A stretch of 64,000 nt of DNA, taken from contig OX419760.1 in assembly GCA_948567375.1 (NCBI GenBank), positions 54,994,001 through 55,058,000 of the forward strand, in the 5' to 3' direction. A program made the translations under genes and the position numbers. The notes under the pieces were generated by a model. The model was not told the DNA's origin, made no database searches, and was given only the letters and a program-made list of their open reading frames with translations. Of the stretch, positions 30,388 through 41,353 are shown in pieces (position 1 is the stretch's first letter; the number at the start of each line of letters is the position of its first letter). Origin of the DNA: Lunularia cruciata. Lineage: Eukaryota; Streptophyta; Marchantiopsida; Lunulariales; Lunulariaceae.

Positions 30388-31425
30388 TTGGAGTTTCAAC
30401 TCCTTCACAAAGTGCAAGAAGCCCTGCGAGAACTTGGCCACAAGAAACGCAAAGGCGGTTGGCAAGGCTACTTTGCATCTCCCTTTTCTTCCAAGAAGAA
30501 GAAAGAATCAAGTGGGCAAACATATGCATTGCGGCCCAGTACCCCAACTTCCCCTAGAGCTGTAAAGGAAGTTGTTTCCTTGAAGACCTTTGTTCAAGAA
30601 AAGACAGCACAAACACTTATTGAAGACAAGTGTCAATATCTTCTACGAACGATTCCTCGGTTGTCCCGAAGGAATTTTGAAGAACCCATTGAAGGTGTTG
30701 ATCCTGAATCTTCCACTCGGGTTGAAGTCAACACCCTCATAGCAGAAATTGTTGAAGAAGACCCTACCTTGAATTTGACGAATTGGAATCCTTGGGCTGA
30801 CAATACGGCGTCAATTCCAACCAATCCTTCCGTTCCGTCAAGTTCCACATTACCTCAGCCGATCCCAGTGCATCGAACAATGACTTTGCTACCTATCACC
30901 CGACATGCCTATCAGAAGTATAAGGGGACAGAACAAGACAAAGACCCCAATGAATTCATCAAAGAATTCGAAGTCATCTCCTTTGCTAACAAGGAGTATG
31001 ACTTGGCGGATCAACTGAGAATTTTCCCAAGTCTGCTTTGCAAGAAAGCTCGGAGCTGGTACACCCATGTGACTCAGAAGGGGTTTGTACCATCGGACTG
31101 GGCGGACTTGAGAAACAACTTCTTGGAACAATTCCGGGAGGTTGACTACGATACGAATGTCTTCGCGGCACTCAACGATTTGGACCGGGGCAAGAAGGAG
31201 AAGTTGAGGGACTACTCTGAGCGGTTCATGGCACTACTGAACCGAGTTCCCAAGCAATCGGGGGTGGTGGGATACTTTGATGCCCAAGCCATTACTTGGT
31301 TCCTTGGGGGCCTTTCACCAGAGATACGAATCTTTGCCAGGGAGAGGAACGTAACTTCCTTGGACAAAGTACTCAAACATGTCGCTCGTTATGAAGCGGC
31401 CCACTCTCACTCTACTGGTAACTAG
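30388..31425 (+). CDS. gag: gag of A-E2 (matrix/capsid region)
   Basis: An open frame of 345 codons. The frame extends upstream of its first Met to about 30290, past a TGA at 30379 that is TGG in A-E1, so the true start is earlier. A basic N-terminal part (HKKRKGGWQGYF) precedes the capsid domain: DPNEFIKEFEVISFANKEYD, KKARSWYTHV, DWADLRNNFLEQF, LRDYSERFMALLNRVP and ITWFLGGLSPEIRIFARER. These are the Retrotrans_gag hallmarks (W-Y, F-L-F, GL-PEI). A TAG at 31423 and a frame change before 31581 separate it from the zinc knuckles. Confidence 0.88.
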   Translation: MEFQLLHKVQEALRELGHKKRKGGWQGYFASPFSSKKKKESSGQTYALRPSTPTSPRAVKEVVSLKTFVQEKTAQTLIEDKCQYLLRTIPRLSRRNFEEPIEGVDPESSTRVEVNTLIAEIVEEDPTLNLTNWNPWADNTASIPTNPSVPSSSTLPQPIPVHRTMTLLPITRHAYQKYKGTEQDKDPNEFIKEFEVISFANKEYDLADQLRIFPSLLCKKARSWYTHVTQKGFVPSDWADLRNNFLEQFREVDYDTNVFAALNDLDRGKKEKLRDYSERFMALLNRVPKQSGVVGYFDAQAITWFLGGLSPEIRIFARERNVTSLDKVLKHVARYEAAHSHSTGN

Positions 31426-32273
31426 AGAAATCGGGAGAAGAAGGGCAAGAAGCCCAGAAGGAGAGCTTCGCACAGCACCTCCTCTTCTTTGGACGAATCC
31501 TCTATGTCTTCAAGCTCTTCTTCGGATCCGAAGAAGAATCAAAGCCAAGACAAGTCAAAAGACATGGAGGCAAGAAACCAGTGACTCCTCCAGCCAAGAG
31601 TGTACATAAGGCAGATACAAAGCTGGATGCCCTCATCAAGGAGTTTTCAGATTTCAAGATCCAGATGATTGGGGCTAAGGACCGAAGAAAGGCCCCAACA
31701 TTTGGACGATCTAATGTGTGGTGCACCGCATGTGGCAAATCCGGCCACGCCAACATAGAATGCAATACTCGTAATGCATTCCCGATGTAGCAAATTGATT
31801 GGGTTCCGGGATGGAACCAAGACGAGGACAAAGAGGCGGTGTACCAAACTCAGGAGGTACAGCCTCAACCGAGCACATCGTATCAAGGTCCAAGGTTTGG
31901 ACCCAGGGAGTATAACCCCAATGCTCCTTCACTAAGACCACCGATGAGCAACCAAAATTGCCCTTAGAATGTTGCACCCGGAGCCTGTTATAATTGTGGC
32001 TTGATGGGACATTGGTCTCCAAATTGTCCCGAGCCAAGAAGGCAAATTGGGTACGTTCCCTTGTGTGGAAATTGTAAAGGATCGGGGCATACGGGAAACC
32101 AATGCCCTCACCCACCAAACCCAAAGCCTCCTATAAAATATGTATAGACCCCCGCTGAGCGTGCAACACTTCAGCCGAAGGGAGATACGAATGTAAATTG
32201 CATTACTCTTGAGGAAGAAAGACCTCAAGAAGGGAGTCCGGCCTCAGAAGGAGACTGGCCAAACCTTGAAGTT
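31426..32273 (+). pseudogene. gag: Gag nucleocapsid region of A-E2 with three CCHC knuckles
   Basis: After a Ser/Lys-rich spacer come three separate CX2CX4HX4C knuckles: CTACGKSGHANIEC (near 31725), CYNCGLMGHWSPNC (near 31985) and CGNCKGSGHTGNQC (near 32065). Proline-rich linkers such as PREYNPNAPSLRPP join them. Stops at 31788, 31966 and 32146 interrupt a frame that otherwise continues into pol at 32274. The same three knuckles are seen in A-E1 (42890, 43150, 43220), so the triple array is a family trait. They would bind genomic RNA. Confidence 0.8.
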
Positions 32274-34760
32274 TTGAAAGTTGAGACACGCTCCAGCAAG
32301 AAGAAGCGTGATCCCAAAGAACTAAGTACGACCTCGTCGTCTTCCCGAAAGGTGAAGAGACAGCGCCCAAAAGCCATTCTTTCGGCCAAGGAGGAAAAGA
32401 TCCTTGCAAAAGCTAAAGCTAAAGCCTTGCAGAAAGAATTAAAGGAGGCATTACTCAGGACTCGGGAATTGAGTTTGGAAGAAGAGACAAAGACGAAGTC
32501 TCCAATTTTTCCGGCGGACATCCAATCCGAAGTAAAGGGTCTGATCCAAGCCGAGGTGGGCCAACCTGAGGAAGCTCGGGTTAAGGCCATCAGCAAGCCC
32601 GTCACCATTTTGAAGCGTCCCGAAGTCAAGAGGGAACATGGAGGGTCCTCAGACCCAAAGCCAAAGACAAAGACGGTCAAATTAGGAGGAGTTCCCCAAT
32701 ATGATATTGTAGCCGATCTGGCCACCACAAATGCCAATGTTACATTTAAGCAATTGTGGGAAGATAACAAGCTGTACAAGAGACAGCTTAATTCGGCCCT
32801 CAAGAAGGTGAGGTCGATGTCAAAGAAGGACCTACCTGCTATTTATCGTATTGAACAAGAAGATTTAGGATCTCCCAAGGTAGACGCAGAGATTGCAGGG
32901 TGCATGATCACATCAATACCCATTGACTTTGGGTCCGGTGTGAATGTCATGACCGAAGATACGGCGAATCAACTCGGGTTTCATACGTTTGAACCAACAC
33001 CCCCAGTTTTGAAGTTTGCAGACCAAACCAAGAGACGGCCCTTGGGCATGCTGTTGAAAATTACTACGATCATTGGAGGGGTACCCTTCAAGTTGAATTA
33101 CATTGTGTTGTGGCCAGTGACAAAAACTGGTTACCCTCTGTTGATTGGCAGACCCTGGTTGTATAGCGCCCAAGTTGTAGTGGATTGGCATCAGCAGAAG
33201 TTAAGATTCAAGGACATTTTGTCCGAAGATCAGAAGCTGGTGACTGTGAGTTGGACAAAGGTTCCCCATCTTGAGGAAACAAGTTCGTCAAAAGAGGAAG
33301 ACGAATCTGAAGACTCATCGTCTTCGTCTTCAGACAAATCCGAAGACGAAGTCCAAGTTAATTACTTGGAATGCTACGAGGTAGAGGTTGACGACAAAGA
33401 TCCATATGACCTCACCTCGGGTGAACCTGACTTGGAGGAAGGGAGTTTGATGGCCGCTTGCCTTGGGTTAAGCCGAGTAAGCCACGTTGAAGGAGTCATC
33501 AACCCCGATGACTGTCAAGAGGTGTTACTAACTGGAGGAAAATTTTTAAAGATCTCAAAGACAGTTACTTCGGAGGAGTTGGCAGGATACATTGCCCTGT
33601 TTATAGAGTTCCAGGATGTATTCGCCGGGTTGATTGATCAAATGCCGGGTATTCCACGAGAATTCGGAGAACACCAGATTGATTTGGTTGAAGGTGCAGT
33701 TCCGGTTCGGCAGCGACAATACCGCCTGAACCCGAAGTACTCGCTTTTGGTGAAAGATGAAATCAACAAGTACTTAGGAGCCGGAATCATCTTCCCTGTC
33801 TTAAGCAATGAATGGGTCTTCCCCATTGTCATTGTCCCAAAGAAGAAAACAAGGAAGATCCGAGTGTGCCAAGACTTCCGAAAATTGAACACAGTTACAA
33901 GGAAAGATCATCATCCCTTGCCTTTTACCGATACAATTTTAGATCAAGTAGCTGGGCATCCTTGTTATAGTTTTCTCGATGGATTTTCAAGGTACAATCA
34001 AGTATCTATTCGAGAAGAAGACAAGGATAAAACTACATTCACGACCGATTGGAGCACTTTTGCTTACAATCAAATGCCCTTTGGGTTGTGTAATGCTCCC
34101 GCTACTTTTCAGCGGATGATGAATTCGATCTTCAAGGATTTCTTACGCAAATTTGTGGAAGTTTTTATTGATGACTTTTGTGTGTTTGGGCGAAGAGATG
34201 TACATTTAGATTACCTTTGCCAAACGTTTGAAAGGTGTCATTTTGCCGGCTTGTCATTACACCCGGAGAAATGCTTCTTCGCAATGAAGGAGGGAGTTCT
34301 TCTGGGGCATCGGGTGTCAAGCCAAGGTATTGAAGTCGATGTTGAGAAGGTTAAGATAATTGCAGCTTTGGAATCCCCGAAGAACATCCGGGAGCTGAGA
34401 GCCTTCTTGGGACATGTCGGATATTACAGACGCTTTGTGTCAAACTATGCAGTGCTTGCTGCACCACTTACAAAGCTTATGAAGAAATCTGAAGACTATA
34501 TATGGGAAGCACATCAAGAAGAAGCTTTCCAGGTGTTGAAGAAGAAACTGGTTGAAGCACCAGTCATGAGGGCCCCGAATTGGGACGTCCCTTTTCATGT
34601 GTATGTGGACACTTCGTCCATGGCCATCGGGGTTGTCTTAAGTCAAAAGGACGAGAAGAATAAGGACTACCTGGTGTATTATGCAAGCCGACAACTTTCA
34701 GTTTCTGAAAAGAACTATTTGACGACTGAAAGAGAAGCACTCGGAATGGTGTATGCCTGA
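32274..34760 (+). CDS. pol: Pol of A-E2: protease, reverse transcriptase, RNase H start
   Basis: An 828-codon frame. A Lys-rich N-terminus (residues 1-130) leads to protease: IPIDFGSGVNVM (Asp about 218) and PLLIGRPWLYSAQVVVDW (about 288-305). An acidic Ser-rich spacer follows. RT spans roughly residues 480-700, with VPKKKTRKIRVCQDFRKLN, YNQMPFGLCNAPATFQRMM and the catalytic FIDD (about 631-634), then ELRAFLGHVGYYRRFVSNY. RNase H begins with VYVDTSSMAIGVVLSQ (Asp about 779) and ends in TTEREALGMVYA before a TGA that aligned A-E1 reads as TGC. FIDD with Phe at the first position is typical of Athila/Tat RT. Apart from the terminal stop the frame looks functional. Confidence 0.92.
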   Translation: MKVETRSSKKKRDPKELSTTSSSSRKVKRQRPKAILSAKEEKILAKAKAKALQKELKEALLRTRELSLEEETKTKSPIFPADIQSEVKGLIQAEVGQPEEARVKAISKPVTILKRPEVKREHGGSSDPKPKTKTVKLGGVPQYDIVADLATTNANVTFKQLWEDNKLYKRQLNSALKKVRSMSKKDLPAIYRIEQEDLGSPKVDAEIAGCMITSIPIDFGSGVNVMTEDTANQLGFHTFEPTPPVLKFADQTKRRPLGMLLKITTIIGGVPFKLNYIVLWPVTKTGYPLLIGRPWLYSAQVVVDWHQQKLRFKDILSEDQKLVTVSWTKVPHLEETSSSKEEDESEDSSSSSSDKSEDEVQVNYLECYEVEVDDKDPYDLTSGEPDLEEGSLMAACLGLSRVSHVEGVINPDDCQEVLLTGGKFLKISKTVTSEELAGYIALFIEFQDVFAGLIDQMPGIPREFGEHQIDLVEGAVPVRQRQYRLNPKYSLLVKDEINKYLGAGIIFPVLSNEWVFPIVIVPKKKTRKIRVCQDFRKLNTVTRKDHHPLPFTDTILDQVAGHPCYSFLDGFSRYNQVSIREEDKDKTTFTTDWSTFAYNQMPFGLCNAPATFQRMMNSIFKDFLRKFVEVFIDDFCVFGRRDVHLDYLCQTFERCHFAGLSLHPEKCFFAMKEGVLLGHRVSSQGIEVDVEKVKIIAALESPKNIRELRAFLGHVGYYRRFVSNYAVLAAPLTKLMKKSEDYIWEAHQEEAFQVLKKKLVEAPVMRAPNWDVPFHVYVDTSSMAIGVVLSQKDEKNKDYLVYYASRQLSVSEKNYLTTEREALGMVYA

Positions 34761-35085
34761 AAGAAATTTCATCATTATTTGTTGGGGTATGAGTTTGTCT
34801 TCTATGTTGACCATTATGCATTGCAACATCAGGTCAAGAAGGCAGATTTATCGGGACAAATTGCAAGATGGATCTTGTTATTACAAGAGTTCACGTATAC
34901 TTCCAAGTGAGGAAGGGAGCTTCGCATTCGAATGCGGACTTCCTGTCCAGGTTAGAAACTCAAGACCAGGAGTGGAAAATTGACGATCAGTTCCCTGACA
35001 AAGAGTTGTATCACTTATCAGCAATGAGAAGTACGAGGATGCAGATGAATATAATTATCTGAATACTCTCCATTGTCCTGAGGGG
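34758..35085 (+). pseudogene. pol: RNase H end and linker of A-E2
   Basis: After the TGA at 34758 the reading continues KKFHHYLLGYEF, FYVDHYALQHQVKKADLSGQ, then, after a frame change, VRKGASHSNADFLSRLETQD, the standard post-RNase H segment. Acidic and Tyr-containing linker sequence leads to integrase at 35086. A-E1 is open across the same region, which shows what the intact frame looked like. Confidence 0.8.
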
Positions 35086-36180
35086 ATGGATCCGGAACAG
35101 CGGGCAGTGTTTCTCAGGAAAATGGGGCCGTACCAGCTTAAACACAACATTCTATTTAAGATGGGCAAAGACGAAGTACTTTGGCAATGCTTGGAGTCAT
35201 ACGAAGTAGGAGGAGTAATTGAATCTTTACACTCCGAGGCATCGGGAGGACACTATGCTCTGAAGAATATTGTAAAGAAAATTCTTTTGGCAGGGTATTG
35301 GTGACCTACAATGTACAAAGATGTACATGCTCATATCTGAAGCTGTGATGCGTGTCAGAGAACGGGGAAGCCAACGGCTACTTCTCAATGGCCTTTGAGA
35401 CCAATTTTGCCTTTGGCCCCATTTGAGAAATGGGGGATTGATTTTGTGAGTCCCATTCAACCAGTGACCCGAGTCACAAGAAAGCGCTACATTTTGGTTT
35501 GCACTGACTATGCTACCAAGATGGTTGAAGCGGAAGCAACTCGTAGAGATGATGCTGAAACTGTGGCGGAATTTTTCTTTCAAAACATCATCTCCCGATA
35601 TGGATGTCCTCTGGAATTGGTCAGTGACCAAGGAACACATTTTTTGAACTCTGTAATGGAGGCATTAACCAAGTATTTTCAGATTAAACATTGGAAGACG
35701 ACTCCTTATAACCCAAAAGCAAATGGCTTAACGGAAAAAGCGAATGGGTTACTTTGTAAAATTTTGAATAAGGTGACTATCAATTATGCCTATGACTGGG
35801 ATACAAAATTACCAACCACGTTGTGGGCATATTGAACGACAAAGAAGATTACAACCAAACAAACCCCATACTTCTTGACATATGGCTTGCATCCCATACT
35901 GCCAATTGAATTTGAAGTTCCGACATATCGGGTTCTGTGCAAAGAACGGATGTCGAAAGAGAAAAGTCAGGATCTTTGGATTCATCAAATGATGTGGTTA
36001 GAAGAGAAAAGAGACAATGCAATGCAAACCACAAAAGAAGTACAAGCACAGAGGAAAGTCAGGCACGATCAGAGAATCAAGCCTGTGACTATACGAGAAG
36101 GGGATTTGGTTTTGTTATATGACAATTGCCAAATATTCTTTCCAAGCAAGTTGCATTTGAGATGGATGGGTCCCTATTGA
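35086..36180 (+). pseudogene. pol: Integrase of A-E2, catalytic residues present, few stops
   Basis: One frame with stops at 35302, 35338 and 35833 (aligned residues mostly Trp, Arg/Gln and Gln). The zinc-binding domain has HSEASGGHYALKN and SCDACQ. The core has WGIDFVSP, LVSDQGTHFLN and NGLTEKANG, giving Asp, Asp and Glu. Past the core are PYFLTYGLHPILPIEFEVPT and a GPY-like C-terminal domain (GDLVLLYDN ... LRWMGPY). No chromodomain follows, unlike family B. It would integrate element cDNA. Because its DDE residues are intact, only point changes separate it from a full frame. Confidence 0.85.
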
Positions 36181-36340
36181 GTTCTTCATCTTTACAAAAA
36201 TGGATCCATGCAACTCGTCGATTTGGAAGGTAATCCTTTTGCCACTCGAGTAAACGGGTGGAGAGTTCAGAGATATTGGACCATAGACTCGGAAGTTTCT
36301 AAGACACCCAAGGTCTATGTTTGCGGGGACGCTCACATTT
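36181..36340 (+). other. Pol 3' end and spacer before the polypurine tract
   Basis: The integrase frame continues past a TGA (36178) as VLHLYKNGSMQLVDLEGNPF, then RVNGWRVQRYW, the usual Athila-type C-terminal end. About 50 bp of non-coding spacer follow. There is no separate gene between pol and the 3' LTR. Confidence 0.6.
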
Positions 36341-36353
36341 GAGGGAGGGGGTA
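36341..36353 (+). other. Polypurine tract of A-E2
   Basis: GAGGGAGGGGGTA immediately before the 3' LTR. A-E1 has the same tract at 57239-57251. Confidence 0.85.
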
Positions 36354-36766
36354 TGTGGTGCCCACATTTTTTGTTTTTTTTTAAATAAAGGAGAAGAAGT
36401 GTATAGAGAGGTCGGATTGCGCCTGTATGGCCAAAGAAGGCAAAGAAAATTAACTTTGGGATGAAACCCGAAGTAAAGTGACTTCGGGTCATAAGGCAAA
36501 GTACTTGGAAATGCCATGTCAGCAAACAATACAAAGTAAATTGTCTTCCGATCGGGGGGAGCTCAACCTGAGGCAAAGACAGTCTAACAACCTTTCTTGG
36601 GGGCAAGAAATTCAAGAAGGGGCTGTTTCAAAACTGGCGGCTCATACGCGCGAAGGTTGATTGACAGTGACAAGTGCATGCCGGAGGTGTGATTTCTCGG
36701 TAGAAACTCAATGCTATGGAAGACAAAGAAGTGCAACTCTGTAAAAATCAAAACTGCAATGACAAA

Positions 36767-39291
36767 ATGTTGAGCAATTTTCCTTCGCCGTTGAGGAGTC
36801 GTCTTGCAGGTGATCGGGGAAAGGGAAATAAAGTTGTACTCGGGTAAGTGCACAAGGGAGAAGTCGCGAGAGAGAAATCGAGTGACAATAAGAAAGCAGA
36901 AGAGATGGGAGGAGGAAAGAAGAACTCTGAATTTGTAGTGAGAAATCATGCAATTCGGAGATTAGATGTAGTAGCGAGGATCAAAGTCTTGAGCCGACTT
37001 TGGATCACCTTTTTGGCATGGAACTGGAACGTTAGTTTTCCAAGATTCATGACAGAAATCATCGAGAGTAAGTGTCTCAATGGTCCCAAGGAAGAAGGGA
37101 AGAGAGGAAATCCAGCTCGCTGGACAGAGTCGGATTGGAGACTTGTACTCGGGAAGGAGGCGGGTTCGGAGCAGGGAGCCACGTTCTTGGGGAAAGGAGA
37201 GATAGCCCAAGAAATGCAGGAGGTGAGAGATGTCTTCTCGTCGAAGAGAACAAAGAATGGGTACAAAGTTGAGAGCTACAAAGACCCTGTGAAGAGAGGA
37301 ATTGTGAGTGCACTAAAGGCCATCCTAAAGCCAGAGAGAACCACTTATGTGATGAAACACCAAGCGGTGTTCTTTCACAAGTTATTTGCAGGAGAACCAA
37401 TCAATTGGGCAAGGTGTTTTCATGTGAGAACAAGGCAGATGGTGTGGAATCTGCAGGATAAGTCACCTCCACACTACATCGTACCATTTGCAGCACATTT
37501 CTACCTCGGGTTGAATTTGCTCAATTAGGCGGAGCACAATAGAATGGTGTCTCATTTCCATCCTGACTTGAGAAGAGAAGTCGACGCGGAGGAGCAGCAA
37601 TACATTCTCCAAATCTGGAGCACGGATGACTACTACGTGAAGACAGGGAAAAACGTGGAGGTCGTGGTAAGTACCCCGACGAAGAAGAAAACTCGGCAAG
37701 CAGAAGCCAAAGAAAACAAGAAACCTCGGAAGATGCAGACTCAGAACGCGAAGCCGAGCTCAAGACGGAGGACTAGGAACGTGAGGAGGAACCTGAGCTG
37801 ACACTGCAAAGCGGAGATACTAGTAGTGACAATGAAGACGGTGGAGAAATGACCTTGGCAGTAGCGGCTGAAGAATACGAAGAAGAAGTGCAAGCCAAAG
37901 TAGAAGCCGAAGACAATGCGGCGCTGGAAGACGAAGTACCGGTGCTCAAGGAGAAGAAGATCCCAGTATAGCAAGGAGTTCGCTCGAGACGTAAGGCAAA
38001 GTGTGAGGCGGGGCCAAGTAAAGTGAAGGAAGAGGCAGAAGACAACACGAGTAGTGAGGCATCAATTCTGATACGAAGACTTCAGAGAAGAAGCCGTGTA
38101 TCAGGAGAACATGAGGAGAAACATGAAATTACTCCGTGGGAGGAAGAAGTTGCCAGTGAAGGAGTAGAGTACCTGCAAGAGGTAGTATGCCCGCTGTTGG
38201 TGAAGTTAGAGAAGAAGAAGAAGGAGATGCAGTCAACTTGTCCTGAAGTAAAGACTGTATTGCAGGTGGTAGCAAGATTAGAAGAGGAGAACTCGGAGTT
38301 GAAGAGGAGTATAACCCAAGGTGAGAAGGAGACAGAAGTACTGCAAGCGGAAGCAGTAGAGAGAAGTCAGGTAATCGAAGACCTAAAGAGAGAAGTGAGC
38401 TATCGAGAGGATCTTGCAAGGAAGAGTGACATCGCAAGGGAGAGACATGTAGCGGAGCATGAAATCTTGAAGCAGCAGTTTGCTGATTCAAGAGTAGAGC
38501 TTATCCATGCTATGGTGAGGGTAGCATCAAAGGAACAAGAGATCGATCGAGTGATGGAGAGTATGGAGGAGAAGAAGCAACTCTCGCAAAGAGAGTTGTC
38601 TGTGCGGTATAGAGAAGAAGAGAGATTACGAGAGTTACTTTGTAATCAGGAAGAGAAAGTTGTACAGAAGGAGAAAGAGAAGGAAGCATTGAAGGCCGAG
38701 TTCGAGGAAGAGTTGGTGATGTACAGAGAGGAATGGCTTGCAGATCGGGAACAAGAACGAAAGACAAGATTGGAGCCATTGAAGGAGATAGTCCTCAGAG
38801 TGAATGCAATGTTAAGTACAGAAGCCAGCGTTCAAATTGAAGAAGCATGACTGCACCAGTTGAAGTTGTTGGTGCAGGAGACAAGGCAAAGACAAGCGAA
38901 GGACACGGAGATGAATGCCTTGTTTATCAAACTAAGAACTTGTGTAGATAGAAAGGTGTTAGAAGTAGAGGATAACATCTCAATTAGATTAGACTTAGTG
39001 AAAATAGAGTTAGAAAAGCTTCGGCAGGATGTTAAGGCAAAACCCGAAGTAGATAACATAGGAATCCAAATGTCTTTGGAGTTGCCCTCAGAGACATTAG
39101 AGAAGAGTGGGTCGAAAGATGAAGGGTTAGATAGATTACCCACTAGTGCAATTTCAGATCAGGAAAGAGAATTGCTAGATCTGGTCGAAGAAGTAGAAGA
39201 TGTGAAACCCGAGGAAAATGTAGTAGGAAGTAAGATTACTTCGGGTTTGGGTTTGAAAGCCGAGGAAGAAGTAGACATCGGATCGGATTAG
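36767..39291 (+). pseudogene. LTR-encoded coiled-coil protein (A-E2 3' LTR)
   Basis: It runs from ATG 36767 to TAG 39289-39291. A stop at about 36845 aligns with a Leu/Val codon; the next stretch is open to a TAG at 37527 (aligned with Leu/Ser). A roughly 50-bp deletion near 37740 removes the SMVVIESEDED segment and shifts the frame. The coiled-coil half is open from 38023 to 38850 (275 codons), with a TGA that aligned copies read as CGA, then 38860-39291. In the proviral RNA this copy lies 3' of pol and is the one that would be carried into new insertions. Confidence 0.82.
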
Positions 39292-39408
39292 TAACCAATT
39301 TGAGATTTGAAGGGGCAGATATGAAGAGGTGCATTGTCATTTCGGATCTGCAGGTTAGAACAGATGTTGTAGAACGGTATAGTTGTTAGAATTGTCAATT
39401 GCTTCACT

Positions 39409-39416
39409 ATTTAAGA
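39409..39416 (+). promoter_or_regulatory. TATA-like box of A-E2 3' LTR
   Basis: TATTTAAG in TTCACTATTTAAGAGTGG, the copy of 29516-29523. Confidence 0.45.
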
Positions 39417-40091
39417 GTGGCATTTGCAGGAAAATATTGTTCAATGCTCATTATTTCTGAGAATAGATAAAGCGAAGTGCTGTGAAGTAGTGCTCGTTGC
39501 TTGAGCTTGATTCCGAGTATCAATTTTGCAATTGTGTTTGTGAGTGTTCGGAGAAATTCAAAGTGCAAGTCAGAGTGCTTGTTGGATGTTGGATTGCACA
39601 GCCTTGATCTTCATTCTGTGTGTTTGATCTTGAGTGAAGTGCAATCAAAGCAATGCCTTGACAAATCTGAGAGGAATTGTAGTGTTGGTAGTATTCTGCA
39701 TTTGTGAGTGCAGTGCAAAGTTGATGTGAAGCAATTTTGATCGAGGAAGTTGTGCCTTCAGTGGAGGGGTAGAACACGATTCTGAGGCAAAGTCGTTTTG
39801 TAGTGAAGTGCCGTTTTTGGGAGAGCTTGAATCATCACAATCAAGATTGTTTGGAAAGATTTGATGGAGTTGTGATTAAGAAGTGTTAATTTGTAACAAG
39901 ACTGCGAATCAGTGCTTGTTACTCTCTTCTAGGTGTGGTTTCTACCTGAGAGATTAAAGACGCAACCAAGAAGAACTACAATGTTACTGTTTGACTTTGT
40001 ATTTGACCCATTCTGACTCGTATCTCTGCGGGAACGAACTTTACTTACCCAATTACCGCAAAAGTGATATTTGCCGGGTTGTCATAAGAAG

Positions 40092-40540
40092 CCTGTGTGC
40101 ATATTGAAGAAACAAAATTACATGAGTTAAGGTTGTTGGTGCAGGAGACAAGGAGGAGAAATGCAAAGGATAAAGATTTGAACACTTTGTTGATTAGTCT
40201 CAAAACTTGTGTAGATAGGAAGATATTGGAAGTAGAAGATAATATCACAATTAGATTGGATTTAGTTGAGTTAGAGATAGATAAACTTTGAAAGGATGTA
40301 AGAGGAAAGCCCAAAGTTGATGAGATAGGAGTACAGATATCGTTGGAGTTACCATTGGAGATATTAGAGAAAGATGGGTTTTTGGAAAAAGATATGTGTA
40401 GATTGCACATGATGGGAATTGTAGATCAGGAAGAAGAAGTGTTAGAATTAGTAGAAGAGTTAGTAGTTTTGAAACCCAAGGATAAAGTAGTATGTAAGGT
40501 AACTTTGGGTTTGGAAGCCAAGGAAGAGGTAGACATTTGA
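40092..40540 (+). pseudogene. C-terminal end of LTR-encoded protein (A-E1 5' LTR)
   Basis: Continues the coiled-coil frame split by A-E2: HIEETKLHELRLLVQETRRR, KTCVDRKILEVEDNITIRLD, LELPLEILEKDG, and a C-terminus ending KEEVDI. One internal stop lies near 40289. Confidence 0.78.
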
Positions 40541-41346
40541 TTGGAGTAGTAACAATTTTGAGATTTGGAGAGGCAAATATGAAGAAGTGCATTGTCATTT
40601 TGGATCTACAGGTTTGTAGAGTTGTTGTAGAATGGTATAGTTGTTAGATAATTGTTGAGTGCTATGCTTGTTTAAAGGTGGCATTTGGAATATGTTGTTG
40701 TTTAGTGCTCATAATTTCTGAGCATAGATAAAGCAAAGTGCTGATTTTGGTGCTCATCACTTGAGCTTGATTCTGAGTATTAACATTGTGTGTGTGTTTG
40801 TGAGTGTGTGAAGAATTTTGAATTGCCAATCAGTGTGCTTGTTGGATGTTGGATTCCACAACCTTGATTTTCATTCTATGTGTTTGATCTTGAGTGAAGT
40901 GCAATTGGAGCAATGCCTTGATAGGTCTAAGAGGAATTTAAGCTTTGGTAGTATTCTACAATTGTGAATGTAGCACAATGTTGAGGTGAAGCAATTTTGA
41001 TTGAGGAAGTTGTGCCTTCAGTGGAGAGGTGGAACACAATTTTGAGACAAAGTCATTTTGCAATGAAGTGCCATTTTCAAGAGAGAATGAATCATCACAA
41101 TCAAGATTGTTTGGAAAGATTTGATGCAGTTGTGGATATAGGTGACAAATTGTTGTGACAAGACTACAAGTAAGTGCTTGTTACTCTCTTCTAGGTGTGG
41201 TTTCTACCTAAGAGATTAAAGAGGAACCCAAGAAGAACTAAACTTGTTACTTTGCTTTGTATTTAGACATTTTTGACTAGTATCTCTATGGGAACAAACT
41301 TTACTTACTTGATTACCAAAAAAGGGATATTTTCCAGGTTTTCATA
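40092..41346 (+). repeat. 5' LTR of A-E1, second segment
   Basis: Resumes ...CCTGTGTGCATATTGAAG after the TSD of A-E2 and ends CAGGTTTTCATA, a decayed GCCGGGTTGTCACA. With 23888-26437 it makes an LTR of about 3.8 kb. Confidence 0.88.
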
Positions 41347-41353
41347 TGATTTT

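Larger units (their letters stand above)
26438..40086 (+). mobile_element. Young complete giant-LTR gypsy element A-E2 (13.6 kb), TSD AGAAG
   Basis: AGAAG at 26433-26437 and 40087-40091 is an exact TSD. The element has a 3748-bp 5' LTR, a tRNA-Asp primer site, gag with three zinc knuckles, protease, RT, RNase H, integrase, a polypurine tract and a 3733-bp 3' LTR. The FIDD RT motif, tRNA-Asp primer and domain order place it near the Athila/Tat clade of Ty3/gypsy. About ten differences in the first 180 bases of the two LTRs suggest roughly 5% divergence. A limited number of stops and frameshifts interrupt the genes. It inserted into the coiled-coil frame of the A-E1 5' LTR. Confidence 0.94.
36354..40086 (+). 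repeat. 3' LTR of A-E2 (3733 bp)
   Basis: It starts TGTGGTGCCCACATTTTTTG directly after the polypurine tract and ends GTTGTCATA (CACA changed to CATA), followed by TSD AGAAG. A roughly 50-bp deletion near 37740 and several substitutions distinguish it from the 5' LTR. Confidence 0.94.

Noticed and set aside
36181-36353. An env-like gene between pol and the 3' LTR of A-E2
   Set aside because: Only about 170 bp separate the integrase stop from the LTR, and they continue the integrase C-terminal end.
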